A stretch of DNA of 64,000 bases from Streptomyces angustmyceticus (GTDB taxonomy: Bacteria; Actinomycetota; Actinomycetes; Streptomycetales; Streptomycetaceae), in the NCBI RefSeq assembly GCF_019933235.1, contig NZ_CP082945.1, forward strand, positions 1,178,001-1,242,000, read 5' to 3'. The translations under genes were made by a program, and so were the position numbers. Positions 28,725-38,200 of this stretch are shown here, piece by piece. A model generated the notes under the pieces. The model had not been told where the DNA came from. It ran no database searches and worked only from the letters and a program-made list of their open reading frames with translations. How positions within the stretch are numbered: the stretch's first letter is position 1; each line of letters starts with the position of its first letter.

Positions 28725-29906
28725 TCAGAACCAGTTCACGGTGAGCGGGAAGGAGGCGGTCGCGCTCGCGCCCGTGGAGTCGGTGACGGTGGCGGTGACC
28801 GGGAAGGTGCCGGTCGCCCAGGGCCTGCCGCCGATCCGGCCGGCGGCGTCGGCGCTCAGGCCCAGCGGCAGGCCGGTGGCGCGGTAGGTGAGCGGGGGCG
28901 TGCCCCCGGTGGCGGTGAGCGCGAGGGTGCACTCCTGGAGGAAGCGGCAGGTCTGCGGGCCGGGGGCGGTGAGCTTCAGGTCGCCGCCGGGCGGCTCACC
29001 CCCGGTGTCGAACGCCGCGGTGACGGGGGTGGCGGTGGCCGCGTTGCCCGCATGGCCGGTGCCGTACATGTCCTCGATCGTGCGCAGCAGGCTGTAGTGG
29101 TTGTACGCGCCGCTGACGGTGCCCTGCCGGACGTGGGCCCCGTGGAAGACGGTCGCGATCCTGTTGGAGCCGAAGTAGTTGTCCTCGTCCCAGGTCACCA
29201 TCAGCAGGCTGTTGTGGTCCTCGGCCCACCGGGCGTAGGAGTCGAGGTTGTTCCTGAGCCAGGTGTCGCCGCTGCCGACGGCGCAGTCGTGCATGTCGTT
29301 GCACATGTCGGGGATCACGAAGGACACGGTGGGCAGCCGGCTGAAGTCGTCCCGGGGGAACTGGGCGAAGGTCCGGCCGGTGTTCAGGGGCACGTTGCGG
29401 AAGGCGAACCAGGGGTTGTGCTTCTGGGCGTAGCGGCCGCTGGAGCAGGTCGTGGAACCCTCTTCCGGCAGGCCCTCGTTGTAGCTGGCGAAGGTCTTGC
29501 CGACGGCGAGGAGTTCCTGGGCGAGGTTGGGCGCGGTCATCGACTGCGGGGTGTAGCAGCCGTCGCCGGTGACTCCCTGGGTGGCGCCGGAGAAGAGGTG
29601 GAAGTAGTTCGGCTGGCTGGGGTGGGTCAGCGCCTTCATGTCCGTCAGACTGGCGCCGCTCTGGGCGAGTTCGTTGAGGTAGGGGGCGTCGCGGTTGCCG
29701 ATGATCTCGCCGTACTGCTTGTTCTCGAAGACGACGATCACGACGTGGTCGTAGGACGGCAGCGCGGTGCGGGTGCTGCCGCCCGGGTGCACCGCGGCGC
29801 CTGCCGGGACGGTGCGGGCGTCGGCGGTGGTGGCGGCGAAGATCAGGCCGAACGCGCCGAGCACCGCCACGAGTGCCCTGCGCGCGCGGACCGCTGTACG
29901 GGTCAT
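28725..29906 (-). CDS. Secreted phosphoesterase (acid phosphatase/phospholipase C-like) with Ig-like tail
   Basis: The 393-residue protein has a signal peptide (ALVAVLGAFGLIFAATTADA) and a PF04185-type phosphoesterase domain from about residue 50 to 295. Signatures are YDHVVIVVFENKQYGEII with a metal-binding Glu-Asn, THPSQPNYFHLFSG, SYNEGLPEEG, PDMCNDMHDCAVG and TWDEDNYFGSNRI. A C-terminal Ig-like domain (about 305-393) ends LTVNWF. A strong AAGGAGGGAG precedes the ATG. It probably releases phosphate from extracellular phosphomonoesters or diesters. It follows the lipid-synthase operon by 75 bases on the same strand, so read-through is possible, though its own ribosome-binding site is strong. 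Confidence 0.88.
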   Translation of the reverse strand: MTRTAVRARRALVAVLGAFGLIFAATTADARTVPAGAAVHPGGSTRTALPSYDHVVIVVFENKQYGEIIGNRDAPYLNELAQSGASLTDMKALTHPSQPNYFHLFSGATQGVTGDGCYTPQSMTAPNLAQELLAVGKTFASYNEGLPEEGSTTCSSGRYAQKHNPWFAFRNVPLNTGRTFAQFPRDDFSRLPTVSFVIPDMCNDMHDCAVGSGDTWLRNNLDSYARWAEDHNSLLMVTWDEDNYFGSNRIATVFHGAHVRQGTVSGAYNHYSLLRTIEDMYGTGHAGNAATATPVTAAFDTGGEPPGGDLKLTAPGPQTCRFLQECTLALTATGGTPPLTYRATGLPLGLSADAAGRIGGRPWATGTFPVTATVTDSTGASATASFPLTVNWF

Positions 29907-29981
29907 CGGGTCTCCCTCCTTGCCCGGGACGCGGCGTCCTCGTCCGGGCCGCCGGGCTCCTTGCCCGGAATGCTTCGGGGG

Positions 29982-30959
29982 TCAGCCTTCGCGGCGGGCC
30001 GCGGCCGCGAGGGTGATCCGCAGGACGCGGGGAACCGGCAGGTCCCGGCGGCGGAAGGACGCGACGGCGGCGGCCCGGACGGCCGCGCGCCGGTGCGCGG
30101 GCAGCAATAGCAGCACACCGCGGCCCGGACGAGCGCCCGGCCACCAGGCGGACCGGGCACCGGCGTCCAGGGCGGCGCGGGCCGCCGCGGCGAGGCCGGC
30201 GGCCCCCGCGGCGCGGGCGCCTGGGGCGGCCGCGGTGGAATCGTCCGCGTCCGGGTCCGTACCCGGCGGGAGGCGGGCGGTCAGGAGCAGCAGGCAGGGG
30301 TCCGGGGCGCCGTCGAGGGCGCGCAGCGGGCGGTGGGTGCTGCCGTCGGGCGCGAGGAGGTGGCCGGCGCGGGCGAAGAGCACGGCCCGGCGCAGCCCGT
30401 CGTCACCGGGCACCGCGGCGTCCAGGAGGGCCGCCAGCCGGTGGCGGCTCGGGGCGTCCGGGCCCCGGCCGGCGTGGGCGTCCGCGACGGCCAGGGCGAC
30501 GGCGCACTCCAGCGGTTCGGCGACGGGCAGCCCCACGGCCTCGGGCAGCGGCGCGTTGAGGTGCAGATCGGCGCCGCCGCGCCCGCAGCCGGCGGCGGCG
30601 AGGGCGCGCAGCGCGGCGTACGGGCGGGCGGCCCAGTCGGGGGCGCGGCCGGCCGGGCCGGTGAGCGGGAGTTCGGCGGCCTCGGCCGGGTGGTTGAGCG
30701 AGGCGCAGCGCAGCACCCCGTCGGCGCGCGGGGCGACGGCCACATCGACGTAGTGGCCGGCCGCCGCGCACCAGCCGGCCCATGGCGGGCTACCGGTGGC
30801 CGGCGCCGCGGACGGGACCGCGGGGGCGCCGGCGCGGAACGCGTACGGGGCCCGCCACACCGCCTCGGGCGGGCGCCGGTACGTCGTCGCGAAGCCGTGG
30901 GAGAGCAGGCGCAGCAGCGGGTCCGCCGTGGCGCGGCGGGCCAGGTCCGCGCCGCTCAC
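29982..30959 (-). CDS. GHMP-kinase-like (galactokinase-like) protein of the lipid-synthase operon
   Basis: The 325-residue protein resembles galactokinases only in parts: YVDVAVAPRADGVLRCASLNHP matches the sugar-binding N-terminus and DLHLNAPLPEAVGLPVAEPLECAVALAVADA matches the GHMP motif 2 region. The normal PxGxGLSSSAA phosphate loop is altered to PLPEAVGLPVAEP, so kinase activity is doubtful. It might bind or modify a sugar for the neighbouring glycosyltransferase. The GTG at 30959 overlaps the methyltransferase stop by four bases, making it the last gene of the coupled operon. Its partner genes suggest a role in building a glycolipid; this is inference. Confidence 0.65.
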   Translation of the reverse strand: MSGADLARRATADPLLRLLSHGFATTYRRPPEAVWRAPYAFRAGAPAVPSAAPATGSPPWAGWCAAAGHYVDVAVAPRADGVLRCASLNHPAEAAELPLTGPAGRAPDWAARPYAALRALAAAGCGRGGADLHLNAPLPEAVGLPVAEPLECAVALAVADAHAGRGPDAPSRHRLAALLDAAVPGDDGLRRAVLFARAGHLLAPDGSTHRPLRALDGAPDPCLLLLTARLPPGTDPDADDSTAAAPGARAAGAAGLAAAARAALDAGARSAWWPGARPGRGVLLLLPAHRRAAVRAAAVASFRRRDLPVPRVLRITLAAAARREG

Positions 30960-32827
30960 CCCAGCTCCTTGCGGGCGAGCAGCCGGTAGGCGTTGCCGCC
31001 GTCGGAGGCCCGGGCCACGGCGGTGCGCAGGGCGTCGAGGGCGAACGCGGCGGCGAAGCAGGGCACCGCCAGGGCCTGGACGGTGCTCCGGGCGGCGCGG
31101 CGGGCCGGGGTGTCGGGGACGGTGGCCCAGGGTGCCTGCGGGTCGGGGACGAGGCTGTTGGCGGCGAGGACGGCGGCGCCGAGGAAGTCGCCGTTGGGCT
31201 GGTGGGCGGCGCCGTGCTCCTCGGCGAGGAGGGTGAACCCCCGTGCTGCCAGGGCCTGTTTGAGGTTGCCGACGGGCATGAGGTGCTGGTGCTGGGGCTG
31301 GAACCAGGGCAGCCAGTAGCGGCCGAGCAGCCGGCCGGCGCGGGACTCGGGGTCGGGGAGTTCGATCAGCAGGTGGCCGCCCGGGGCCAGGACCTTGACG
31401 GCGGCGTCGAGTTCGGCGAGGGGGTCCCGGGTGTGTTCGAGGTAGTGGTGCATGCTCACCGTGTCGTAGCGGCCGGTGAGCCGGTCGGCGAGTTCGGGGA
31501 ACTGGCCCTGGTGGCCGGTGTCGATCCAGCCCCGGCGGGCGGCGGCGTGCACCCCCTCTCCCATGTCCAGCCCGTCGAAGCGGGTGTCGGGCCAGACGGC
31601 GCGCGCGGCGTTGCAGAAGTGGGCGGCGGCGGTTCCGACGTCGAGCCAGGCCCGGGGGGTGGTGAAGGGCCGGAGCAGCTCGGCGCGGTCGCGGTAGGTG
31701 CCGCTCATCCGGCCCAGGACCAGGGCGGTGCCGTCGCCGCCGAGGCCCTCGTAGAAGTCGCGGTAGTAGAAGTCGAGCCCTTCCGGGGTGAGCCGGGGGT
31801 TCTGGAAGATGTGGCCGCAGTGGCGGCACTCCTCCAGGGTGAACCGGCCGGGCTTGCCCTGGAGCAGGTCGGTGGTGCGGACCCGGACGGCGGGGCCGGG
31901 CGTCGAGCACCAGGGGCAGTCGGGGCGGCGGGGTTCGAAGAACCGGTCCGTGCCGCCCGCGAGTTCCCTGCTGTAGGCGGCCCGGCGAGCGGCCTCGCCT
32001 GCGGGGTCGGGCTTCTCGGCGGCGGGGGTGGCGAGGGTCCGCAGCGCGGTCGCCGCGGCGCGCAGCGGACGGGTGGCGGTGGCGCGGGCGAGGCCGGCGG
32101 GGCGCGGGCCGCGGACCGGCCCGAGGACGAGCGCGGGCTGCAGCCAATAGAGGGCGGTCGCCGCCGCGCCCCAACGCGGTGCCGAGACCAGGCACTTCAC
32201 CAGCAGGGCGAGGCCGGCGAGCTGGGCTGTGGAGAGCAGCGCGGGCGGCAGGCCGCGGGCGCGGAGTTCCTCGGCGTGCCGTGCGGGGTCGGCGGGCGGC
32301 ACGGCCAGGCCGGGGGCGAGGGCCCAGCCGGTGGCGTCGGGGGCGTACTCCTTGAGGGTGCGCACGAGGCGGAACAGGTCGGCCGGCGCACTGGGCGCGG
32401 GCTCGGTGTCGAGCCCGGCGCGCCGGTGCACGTCGTCGGACACCAGCAGGGCGTGGCCCGCGCCGTGTCCCGGGGCGCACCGGTCGGTGCGGTGGGCCAC
32501 GGGGTCGAGGAGCCGGAGCAGGCCGAGGGTGCTCTCGGCGTCCAGGCGCGCCGGGACGAGGTCCACGACGCGCAGTCCCTCGCGGACGGCGTGATCGGCC
32601 GCGGCACGCAGGGTCGCCGCGTCCACGGTGACACCGGGCGCGGTGACCAGGTGCCAGCCGGGCAGCGGCGGCCGCGGGGCGTCCTGGGCGGGGGCGGGGT
32701 CGAGCACCGGCAGTGCGGCGAGCCGGCGGCGGGCGCGCACGGTGCCCGCCCCCAGGGCCGTCACGGCGGCGGCCGCCGCCCAGCGGCTGCGGGCTCCCGA
32801 ACGGTGTGCTCGCGTCATCGGGCTCAC
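30956..32827 (-). CDS. Two-part protein: uncharacterised N-half fused to a SAM-dependent methyltransferase
   Basis: The 623-residue product has an N-terminal hydrophobic segment (RWAAAAAVTALGAGTV) and a half of about 280 residues that I do not recognise with confidence (WHLVTAPGVTVDAATLRAAADHAV; possibly glycosyltransferase-like). A zinc-ribbon follows (CPWCSTPG ... CRHCGHIFQNPRLT). The C-terminal class I methyltransferase (about 350-560) shows WLDVGTAAAHFCNAAR, FDGLDMGEGVHAAA, SMHHYLEHTRDPLAELD and LAPGGHLLIELPDPES. The zinc-ribbon/methyltransferase pairing is common in sugar or lipid methylases of biosynthetic clusters. The GTG at 32827 has AGAAGGGA upstream and a four-base overlap with the glycosyltransferase stop. 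A shorter ATG start at 32818 is possible. Confidence 0.75.
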   Translation of the reverse strand: MSPMTRAHRSGARSRWAAAAAVTALGAGTVRARRRLAALPVLDPAPAQDAPRPPLPGWHLVTAPGVTVDAATLRAAADHAVREGLRVVDLVPARLDAESTLGLLRLLDPVAHRTDRCAPGHGAGHALLVSDDVHRRAGLDTEPAPSAPADLFRLVRTLKEYAPDATGWALAPGLAVPPADPARHAEELRARGLPPALLSTAQLAGLALLVKCLVSAPRWGAAATALYWLQPALVLGPVRGPRPAGLARATATRPLRAAATALRTLATPAAEKPDPAGEAARRAAYSRELAGGTDRFFEPRRPDCPWCSTPGPAVRVRTTDLLQGKPGRFTLEECRHCGHIFQNPRLTPEGLDFYYRDFYEGLGGDGTALVLGRMSGTYRDRAELLRPFTTPRAWLDVGTAAAHFCNAARAVWPDTRFDGLDMGEGVHAAARRGWIDTGHQGQFPELADRLTGRYDTVSMHHYLEHTRDPLAELDAAVKVLAPGGHLLIELPDPESRAGRLLGRYWLPWFQPQHQHLMPVGNLKQALAARGFTLLAEEHGAAHQPNGDFLGAAVLAANSLVPDPQAPWATVPDTPARRAARSTVQALAVPCFAAAFALDALRTAVARASDGGNAYRLLARKELG

Positions 32828-34131
32828 GGTCCCTTCTCGTTCTCGGTGGGGGCGGTGCCGGGTTCGGGCGGGACGGCGCGGCCGGTGGCGCCGGCCGACA
32901 GCTTCTCCAGTCGGTCGGCCGCGGTGCGGGCGCCGCCGGCCGCGGCGAAGGAGGCCTGGATGCGGCGGGCCGCACGGCGGTGGGCCGGGTCGTCCAGGAC
33001 GGCGGCCAGCGCCCGGTGCAGTTCGTCCGCGCGGGCCCGGCCGAAGCGCACCCGCACCCCGGCCCCGGACGCGGCGACCTGCCCGGCGACGATCGGCTGG
33101 TCGTCGCGGACCGGCGCCACGACCAGCGGCAGTCCGTGGGCGAGCGCCTCGCACACGGTGTTGTGGCCGCCGTGGCACAGCACGGCGTCCAGGTGCGGCA
33201 GCAGGGCGAGCTGCGGGACGTACTCCTGGTGGATCAGGTGCGGCGGGACGTCCCGGGCGAACTCCCGGGGGGCGGCCAGGATCAGCTGGGCCCGGTCGGC
33301 GAGCGCGTCGGCGGCGCGCAGTACCGCGGGGTAGAAGCGGGTGCCCGCCTCGCGGTTGAGGGTGCCGAGGGAGACCAGCACCCGCGCCCGCCCGGGGTCC
33401 AGCCGGTGCCAGGGGAAGTCGCCGGCGGACGGGCGGGCGCCGAAGGCGGGCCCGACGAAGGCGTAGTGGGCCGGATGGACCCGGTCCCCGGGGCGGGCCG
33501 CGGCCCCCGCTCCGCCGAGGTCCGCCGCCGGGCGCGCCCCGTCGCCGGCCGGGCCGCCGCCCCCGATGAGCGCGGCGGTGGAGAAGACCAGGACGAGGTG
33601 CGGGGAGAAGCGGGGATCCCAGCCGCTGGGCGCGCCGCACTGGGCGAGCAGGGCGGCGATGCGCTGCGCCACCCACTCCCCCACCTTGGGGACCCCGTCG
33701 AAGGGGTCGGCGAACTCGGCCGACGTGGTCGCCGAGGTCGCCCAGGGCAGACCGTGCCGGCGCGCCACCAGCGGCCCGGCCAGGGCCTGTTGGTCGGCCA
33801 CCACCACCTCGGGCGCGAAGTCCTCGACCGCGGCGTGCACCCCGGGGAGCATCGCGCGGGCGAGCGGGAGGAGCACCTCCGCCCAGAGGAAGCGCAGGGC
33901 CGCCACCCCCCGCAGATCGCGCCACCGCCCGTGCAGCGCGTCGGTGCCCTCCTCGCCCCCGCCGGGGTCCCCCGCCGGGTACAGCACGGAGCCCGCGGGG
34001 AGCAGGGGCGACAGGGCCGCGGCGGGGCCGGTCCAGGCGACCCGGTGGCCGCGCGCGGTGAGTTCGGCGGCCACGGCGATCGTCGGATTGACGTGGCCGG
34101 CCAGCGGCGGGACGACGAAGAGCACTCTCAT
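32824..34131 (-). CDS. Glycosyltransferase of the MGT/UGT class (GT1)
   Basis: The 435-residue protein has the GT-B layout: an N-terminal acceptor domain starting MRVLFVVPPLAGHVNPTIAVA and a C-terminal nucleotide-sugar domain with VLVSLGTLNREAG, YVPQLALLPHLDAVLCHGGHNTVCEALAHGLP and VAPVRDDQPIVAGQV. These are the usual signatures of enzymes that glycosylate polyketides, lipids and other small molecules. In this operon the natural acceptor would be the lipid or hydroxy-acyl product of the two synthases. It overlaps both neighbours by four bases (ATGA with the hydrolase upstream, GTGA with the methyltransferase downstream), so the three are co-translated. Confidence 0.88.
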   Translation of the reverse strand: MRVLFVVPPLAGHVNPTIAVAAELTARGHRVAWTGPAAALSPLLPAGSVLYPAGDPGGGEEGTDALHGRWRDLRGVAALRFLWAEVLLPLARAMLPGVHAAVEDFAPEVVVADQQALAGPLVARRHGLPWATSATTSAEFADPFDGVPKVGEWVAQRIAALLAQCGAPSGWDPRFSPHLVLVFSTAALIGGGGPAGDGARPAADLGGAGAAARPGDRVHPAHYAFVGPAFGARPSAGDFPWHRLDPGRARVLVSLGTLNREAGTRFYPAVLRAADALADRAQLILAAPREFARDVPPHLIHQEYVPQLALLPHLDAVLCHGGHNTVCEALAHGLPLVVAPVRDDQPIVAGQVAASGAGVRVRFGRARADELHRALAAVLDDPAHRRAARRIQASFAAAGGARTAADRLEKLSAGATGRAVPPEPGTAPTENEKGP

Positions 34132-34919
34132 CGGGCCACCGCCCCGGCCGGCGCGCCCAGCCGCTCCAGCACGGCGGCGCAGAGCCCGTCGGTGGCCTCG
34201 TTGAGCACCGTGTGTCCCACGCCGGGCAGCACACGCAGCGCGCAGTCCGGCGCCCCGGCCGCGAGGTCCCGCGCTCCGGGCAGGAGTTCGGAGTGCTCTC
34301 CGTAGACGGCGAGGACCGGATGGCGCAGCCGGGCGAAGTCGCGGGCGGTGAAGGCGGCGCCGGCCGCGAGGTCCTCGATCAGGGTGGTGCGGTTGAGCAG
34401 CGCGTCGGCGCCGGCGGTCAGCCGGGCCTCCTTGCGCCGGCCGAGCGCCGCGAGCTGCTCGGGAAGCCGGCGGTGTTCGAGGCCGAGGGCCGCGACGGAC
34501 AGGGTGTCGGTCATCTTCTCGACCCAGTCGCCGGTCAGTTGGGCGTCGATCAGCACCAGCGAGGCGACGAGGTCGGGGCGGACCAGCGCGGTGTGCAGGG
34601 CGAGCACACCGCCGTAGCTGTTGCCGACCAGGTGCACCGGGCGGCGGTCGAGGCCGAGGGCGGCGAGCAGGGCGGCGAGGTCGGCCACCGCGGTGTCCCG
34701 GTCGTAGCCGCCGGGCGGACGGTCGCTGCGGCCGTGTCCGCGCTGGTCGTAGAGGAGCACCGGGTGCCCGGCGCGGGAGACGGGGCCGGCGAGGGTGCAG
34801 TAGAAGCTCGACAGGTTGTCCATCACGAGGCCGTGGAGGAAGACGACCGTGGACCCGTCGTCGCGGCCCGGCAGCCACTGGGTGTGCAGGCGCAGCCCGC
34901 CTGCGGGGGTCAGGGCCAT
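34128..34919 (-). CDS. Alpha/beta-hydrolase (possible chain-releasing enzyme)
   Basis: The 263-residue protein is a compact alpha/beta-hydrolase: VVFLHGLVMDN oxyanion loop, YDQRGHGRSD, nucleophile elbow VGNSYGGVLAL, acid in LAVYGEHSELL and histidine in GVGHTVLNEATDG. There is no signal peptide. Neither synthase of this operon carries a thioesterase domain, so this free-standing hydrolase may release the acyl product or edit stalled chains. It begins eight bases after the acyl carrier protein gene and overlaps the glycosyltransferase start. Confidence 0.8.
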   Translation of the reverse strand: MALTPAGGLRLHTQWLPGRDDGSTVVFLHGLVMDNLSSFYCTLAGPVSRAGHPVLLYDQRGHGRSDRPPGGYDRDTAVADLAALLAALGLDRRPVHLVGNSYGGVLALHTALVRPDLVASLVLIDAQLTGDWVEKMTDTLSVAALGLEHRRLPEQLAALGRRKEARLTAGADALLNRTTLIEDLAAGAAFTARDFARLRHPVLAVYGEHSELLPGARDLAAGAPDCALRVLPGVGHTVLNEATDGLCAAVLERLGAPAGAVAR

Positions 34920-34926
34920 GGTGGGC

Positions 34927-35244
34927 TCAGCCCGCGCAGGTCCGGTCGGCGGCGGTGACCTCGTCGATGTGGACGGCCAGTTCGCCGACCGTCATGGCCA
35001 GGATCTGGTCGATGTCCTTCTCCGCGAGGAGGCCGAGGAGGTCCACGGCGCCGCCGTAGCGCTGGTGCAGCAGCTCGGCGAGGGCGACGAACTCGATGCT
35101 CTCCAGGGCCAGATCGTCGTTGAAGGTGGTCGCGGGGGTGATCTCGCCCACGACGAGGAGCTCGTCGCCGACGACGCTCACCAGCATGTCGGTGATCTCG
35201 GCCAGGATCGCCCCGGTGCGCTCGGGGAGCGGGTCAGCTGCCAT
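34927..35244 (-). CDS. Free-standing acyl carrier protein
   Basis: The 105-residue acidic four-helix carrier protein contains the phosphopantetheine site in DDLALESIEFVALAELL, where the Ser after LE is the attachment point. It tethers growing chains or a starter unit for the two synthases. ATG at 35244 has CGGAGG a few bases upstream and lies inside the end of the second synthase gene (11-base overlap). A longer reading from further upstream would be proline-rich and is not credible. The operon thus has two carrier domains: this one and the one inside the first synthase. Confidence 0.9.
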   Translation of the reverse strand: MAADPLPERTGAILAEITDMLVSVVGDELLVVGEITPATTFNDDLALESIEFVALAELLHQRYGGAVDLLGLLAEKDIDQILAMTVGELAVHIDEVTAADRTCAG

Positions 35245-38200
35245 GGGTGGCCTCCGTGGAAGTGGGGGTGACGGTGCCCGTGCGGTCCTCGGGCGGCGGC
35301 CCGGTCCAGGCGACGACATGGCGCGCGGACAGGTCGTGGACGGAGTCGAGGTGGACGAGGTGGGCCTGTCCGGACGGGGAGAGGACCCGCAGCGCGCCGC
35401 CCGGCGCGGACGTCACGGCCCACTCCAGCGGCCGCCCGCCCAGGCCGCTGCCGGCCGCCTTCGCCGCGGCCTCCTTGGCGCACCACAACGCGGTGAGCCA
35501 GTAGGCGCGGCCGGTGCTCGCGGTGGTCTCCCGGGCCTGCAGGGCGTCCGCCAGGCGGCGTTCGGCCGGGGTGAGGGCGATGCGTTCGAGGGCCTGCGGA
35601 TCGTCGGTGACCGGTTCGATGTCGATGCCGACCGGGCCGGACCGGTGGGCGAGGGCGACGGCGACGTGGTCCTTGTGCGCGAGCGAGAGGTGGAGCCCGG
35701 CGGCGAGCGGGCCCTCGGGCCGGGGGCGGCCGTCGTGGTCCTTGCCGACGGCGACCTCGGCGGGGAAGACCGGGCCGGCTCCCGACTCCCACAGCAGCTC
35801 ACGGACCGCGTCCTTGGCGGCGATCCGGCCCAGCAGCCAGGCCGTGCGGGCGCGCGGCGCGCAGCGCTCGTAGCGGGCGCGTTCGGCGGCGCCCAGATAG
35901 CGGCGCATCACCAGCTCCTGCGAGGCCGGATCGGTCCAGCGGCGCCGGGCCAGGCACCAGCCGCCCGGCCGGGGTTCGCCGATCCCGCACACCTCCGGGG
36001 TGAACTTCATGGGCCACACCCGTTCGTCGGCGCCGAACCGCCGGTACGTCCAGTTCTCCAGCCGCGCCCGGACGCCGCCGTCGCCGCCGCACAGCTCCAC
36101 GTCGCCGCGTACCGTGCCCGGCCGCACCTCGCGGATCCGGGCGGTGGCCGCGAGCAGCGTGCCCTCGCCCGGCGGGGGCCCGTAGAGCCGGACGCGCTCC
36201 AGCGTCGCGGGGAAGACCAGCCGGTCACCGGTGAGTTGCAGCTGCATCCAGTGGCCGAGGAGCTGGCCCGCGGCGTCCAGGAGGGCGCCGGGCGCGGGCA
36301 AGGCGCGCAGCGTTCCGCTGATGCCGTCGGCGGCCAGCGTGCGGACCTCGTGGACCCCGGCGAACGCCGGCCCGTGGAACATCCACCGGTCCCGGTAGAG
36401 GGCCTCGGCGCTCACCGGCGCCGACCGGCCGGACGTCAGCGCCGGGAGGCCGGGGGACGGCGGGGGCGGCAGGTGCGCCCCGAGGTGGACGGTGACCACG
36501 GCGTGGTCCCCGAGGGCCACCCGTACGCGGCCGTCGCCGACCGGGGTGGCGGTGACGGGCAGGTCGACGGGCGGGGCGACGGGCAGCCAGCGCAGGGCCC
36601 GGACGTCGGAGTAGCCGGTGACGACCTGCCCCGGCCGCACCTCCCGGGCCGCCTCGGCCGCCAGCTCCAGCAGCGTGGTCATCGGGACGACGGGGAACCG
36701 GTCGGCGGCCTCCGGCCAGTCGTCGGGCTGGAGGTAGACACAGTGGTCACGGACGTAGGGGACGGTGTCGAGGGAGAGGTGGCGGGTGGTGTGGTGAGGG
36801 GTGGGGGCGGGGGGCTGAGGTGCGATGGGGGCGGAGTCGGACGCCGGAGCGGTACGGGCGGCCGCGGCGGCGACTGTGCGGGTGGCGGCCCGGGCTTCGG
36901 CGAGGAGGGCGTCCAGAGCCTGGCGGACCGGGTCCGCGGCGGGCGGCTGCGGGTGCGGCAGCGCTCCCCCGCCCCCTCCCCCTCCTCCCCCTTCGGGGGA
37001 GGGGGCGGGGGGTGGGTTCGGGGGTGGGGGTGGGCCCGCGGGCGCGAAAAGCCGCCCGCCCGGCGCCGCGTCGCCGAGGCGGACCAACGGCGAGCCGAGA
37101 TCGAGCCGGACCGGCACCCCGGCCCCCTCCGGGCCGGTGACACGGTCCACCGCCGGGACGCTGGCACGGTCCACCGCCGGGGCGCTGACACGTTCCGCCG
37201 CCGGGGCGCTGACACGTTCCGCCGCCGGGCCGACGACGCCATCCACCCCCGGGCCGGCGGCCACCCGGCCCACCTCCCCGGCCGCTCCGTCCCGAGCCGT
37301 CAGCCGCTCCCAGCGCGGGTTCAGGCCCTCGGTCCACAACGCGGCGGCCGTCCTGCGCAGTTGAGTGCGTCCGTCGCCGCGGGTGCCGGCCGCCGCCACG
37401 GCGAGGTGGTCCGTGCCGTGGAGGGTGTCGCCGACGAAACCGGTGAGGCTGCCGGCGCCGAGCTGGACGAAGGCGCGGACCCCCGTCGCGTACAGCCGGC
37501 TGGTCAGTTGCCGGAAGCGGACCGGCTCCAGGAGGTGCCGCAGCACCAGCGCGCGGACGTCCGGAGCGTCCTCGGGGAAGGGCGCGACGGTCGTCGCCGA
37601 CCATACGGGGAGCCGGGGGTCCCGCAGCGGCAGGGCGTCGAACGCGGCCCGTACCTGGTCGAGATAGGGCGCCCACATCGGCGTGTGGAAGCCGGAGCGG
37701 AAGGGCATCTCCTGGGCCCGTACGCCCTGCCCGGCGAGCCGGCGGACGGCCTCGGCCAGCGGCCGCGGAGCGCCGCAGATCACCGACTGGTGCGGACAGT
37801 TGTCGTGGCTGACCGCCACCCCGGGCAGCCCTTCCAGGGCCGCCGCGGCCTGTGCGGCGCCGCAGCCCAGGGCCGCGTAGACCAGGTCGGGTACGGCGAG
37901 GGAGCCGGGACGCAGCGAGTCGAGGAAGGTGTCGACGGCCTGCGGCGGATACATTCCGGCGACCACCATGGCCGTCCACTCGCCGAGGCTGTGGCCGGTC
38001 AGCAGGTCGGGGGCGATGCCCAGTTCGGCCAGGACGCGGGCGAGGAAGCGGCCGGCGGCGAGCGTGTCGACGGCCCGCTCCACCAGGCCGCCGCCCGAGG
38101 CCGGGGGGCGGGGCAGGGACATCAGGTCGGCGAGGTCGTCCATCCGTGGCGGCGGTTCGGCTTCCAGGCCAGGGAAGACGAAGGCGAGCCGCGCTCCGGC

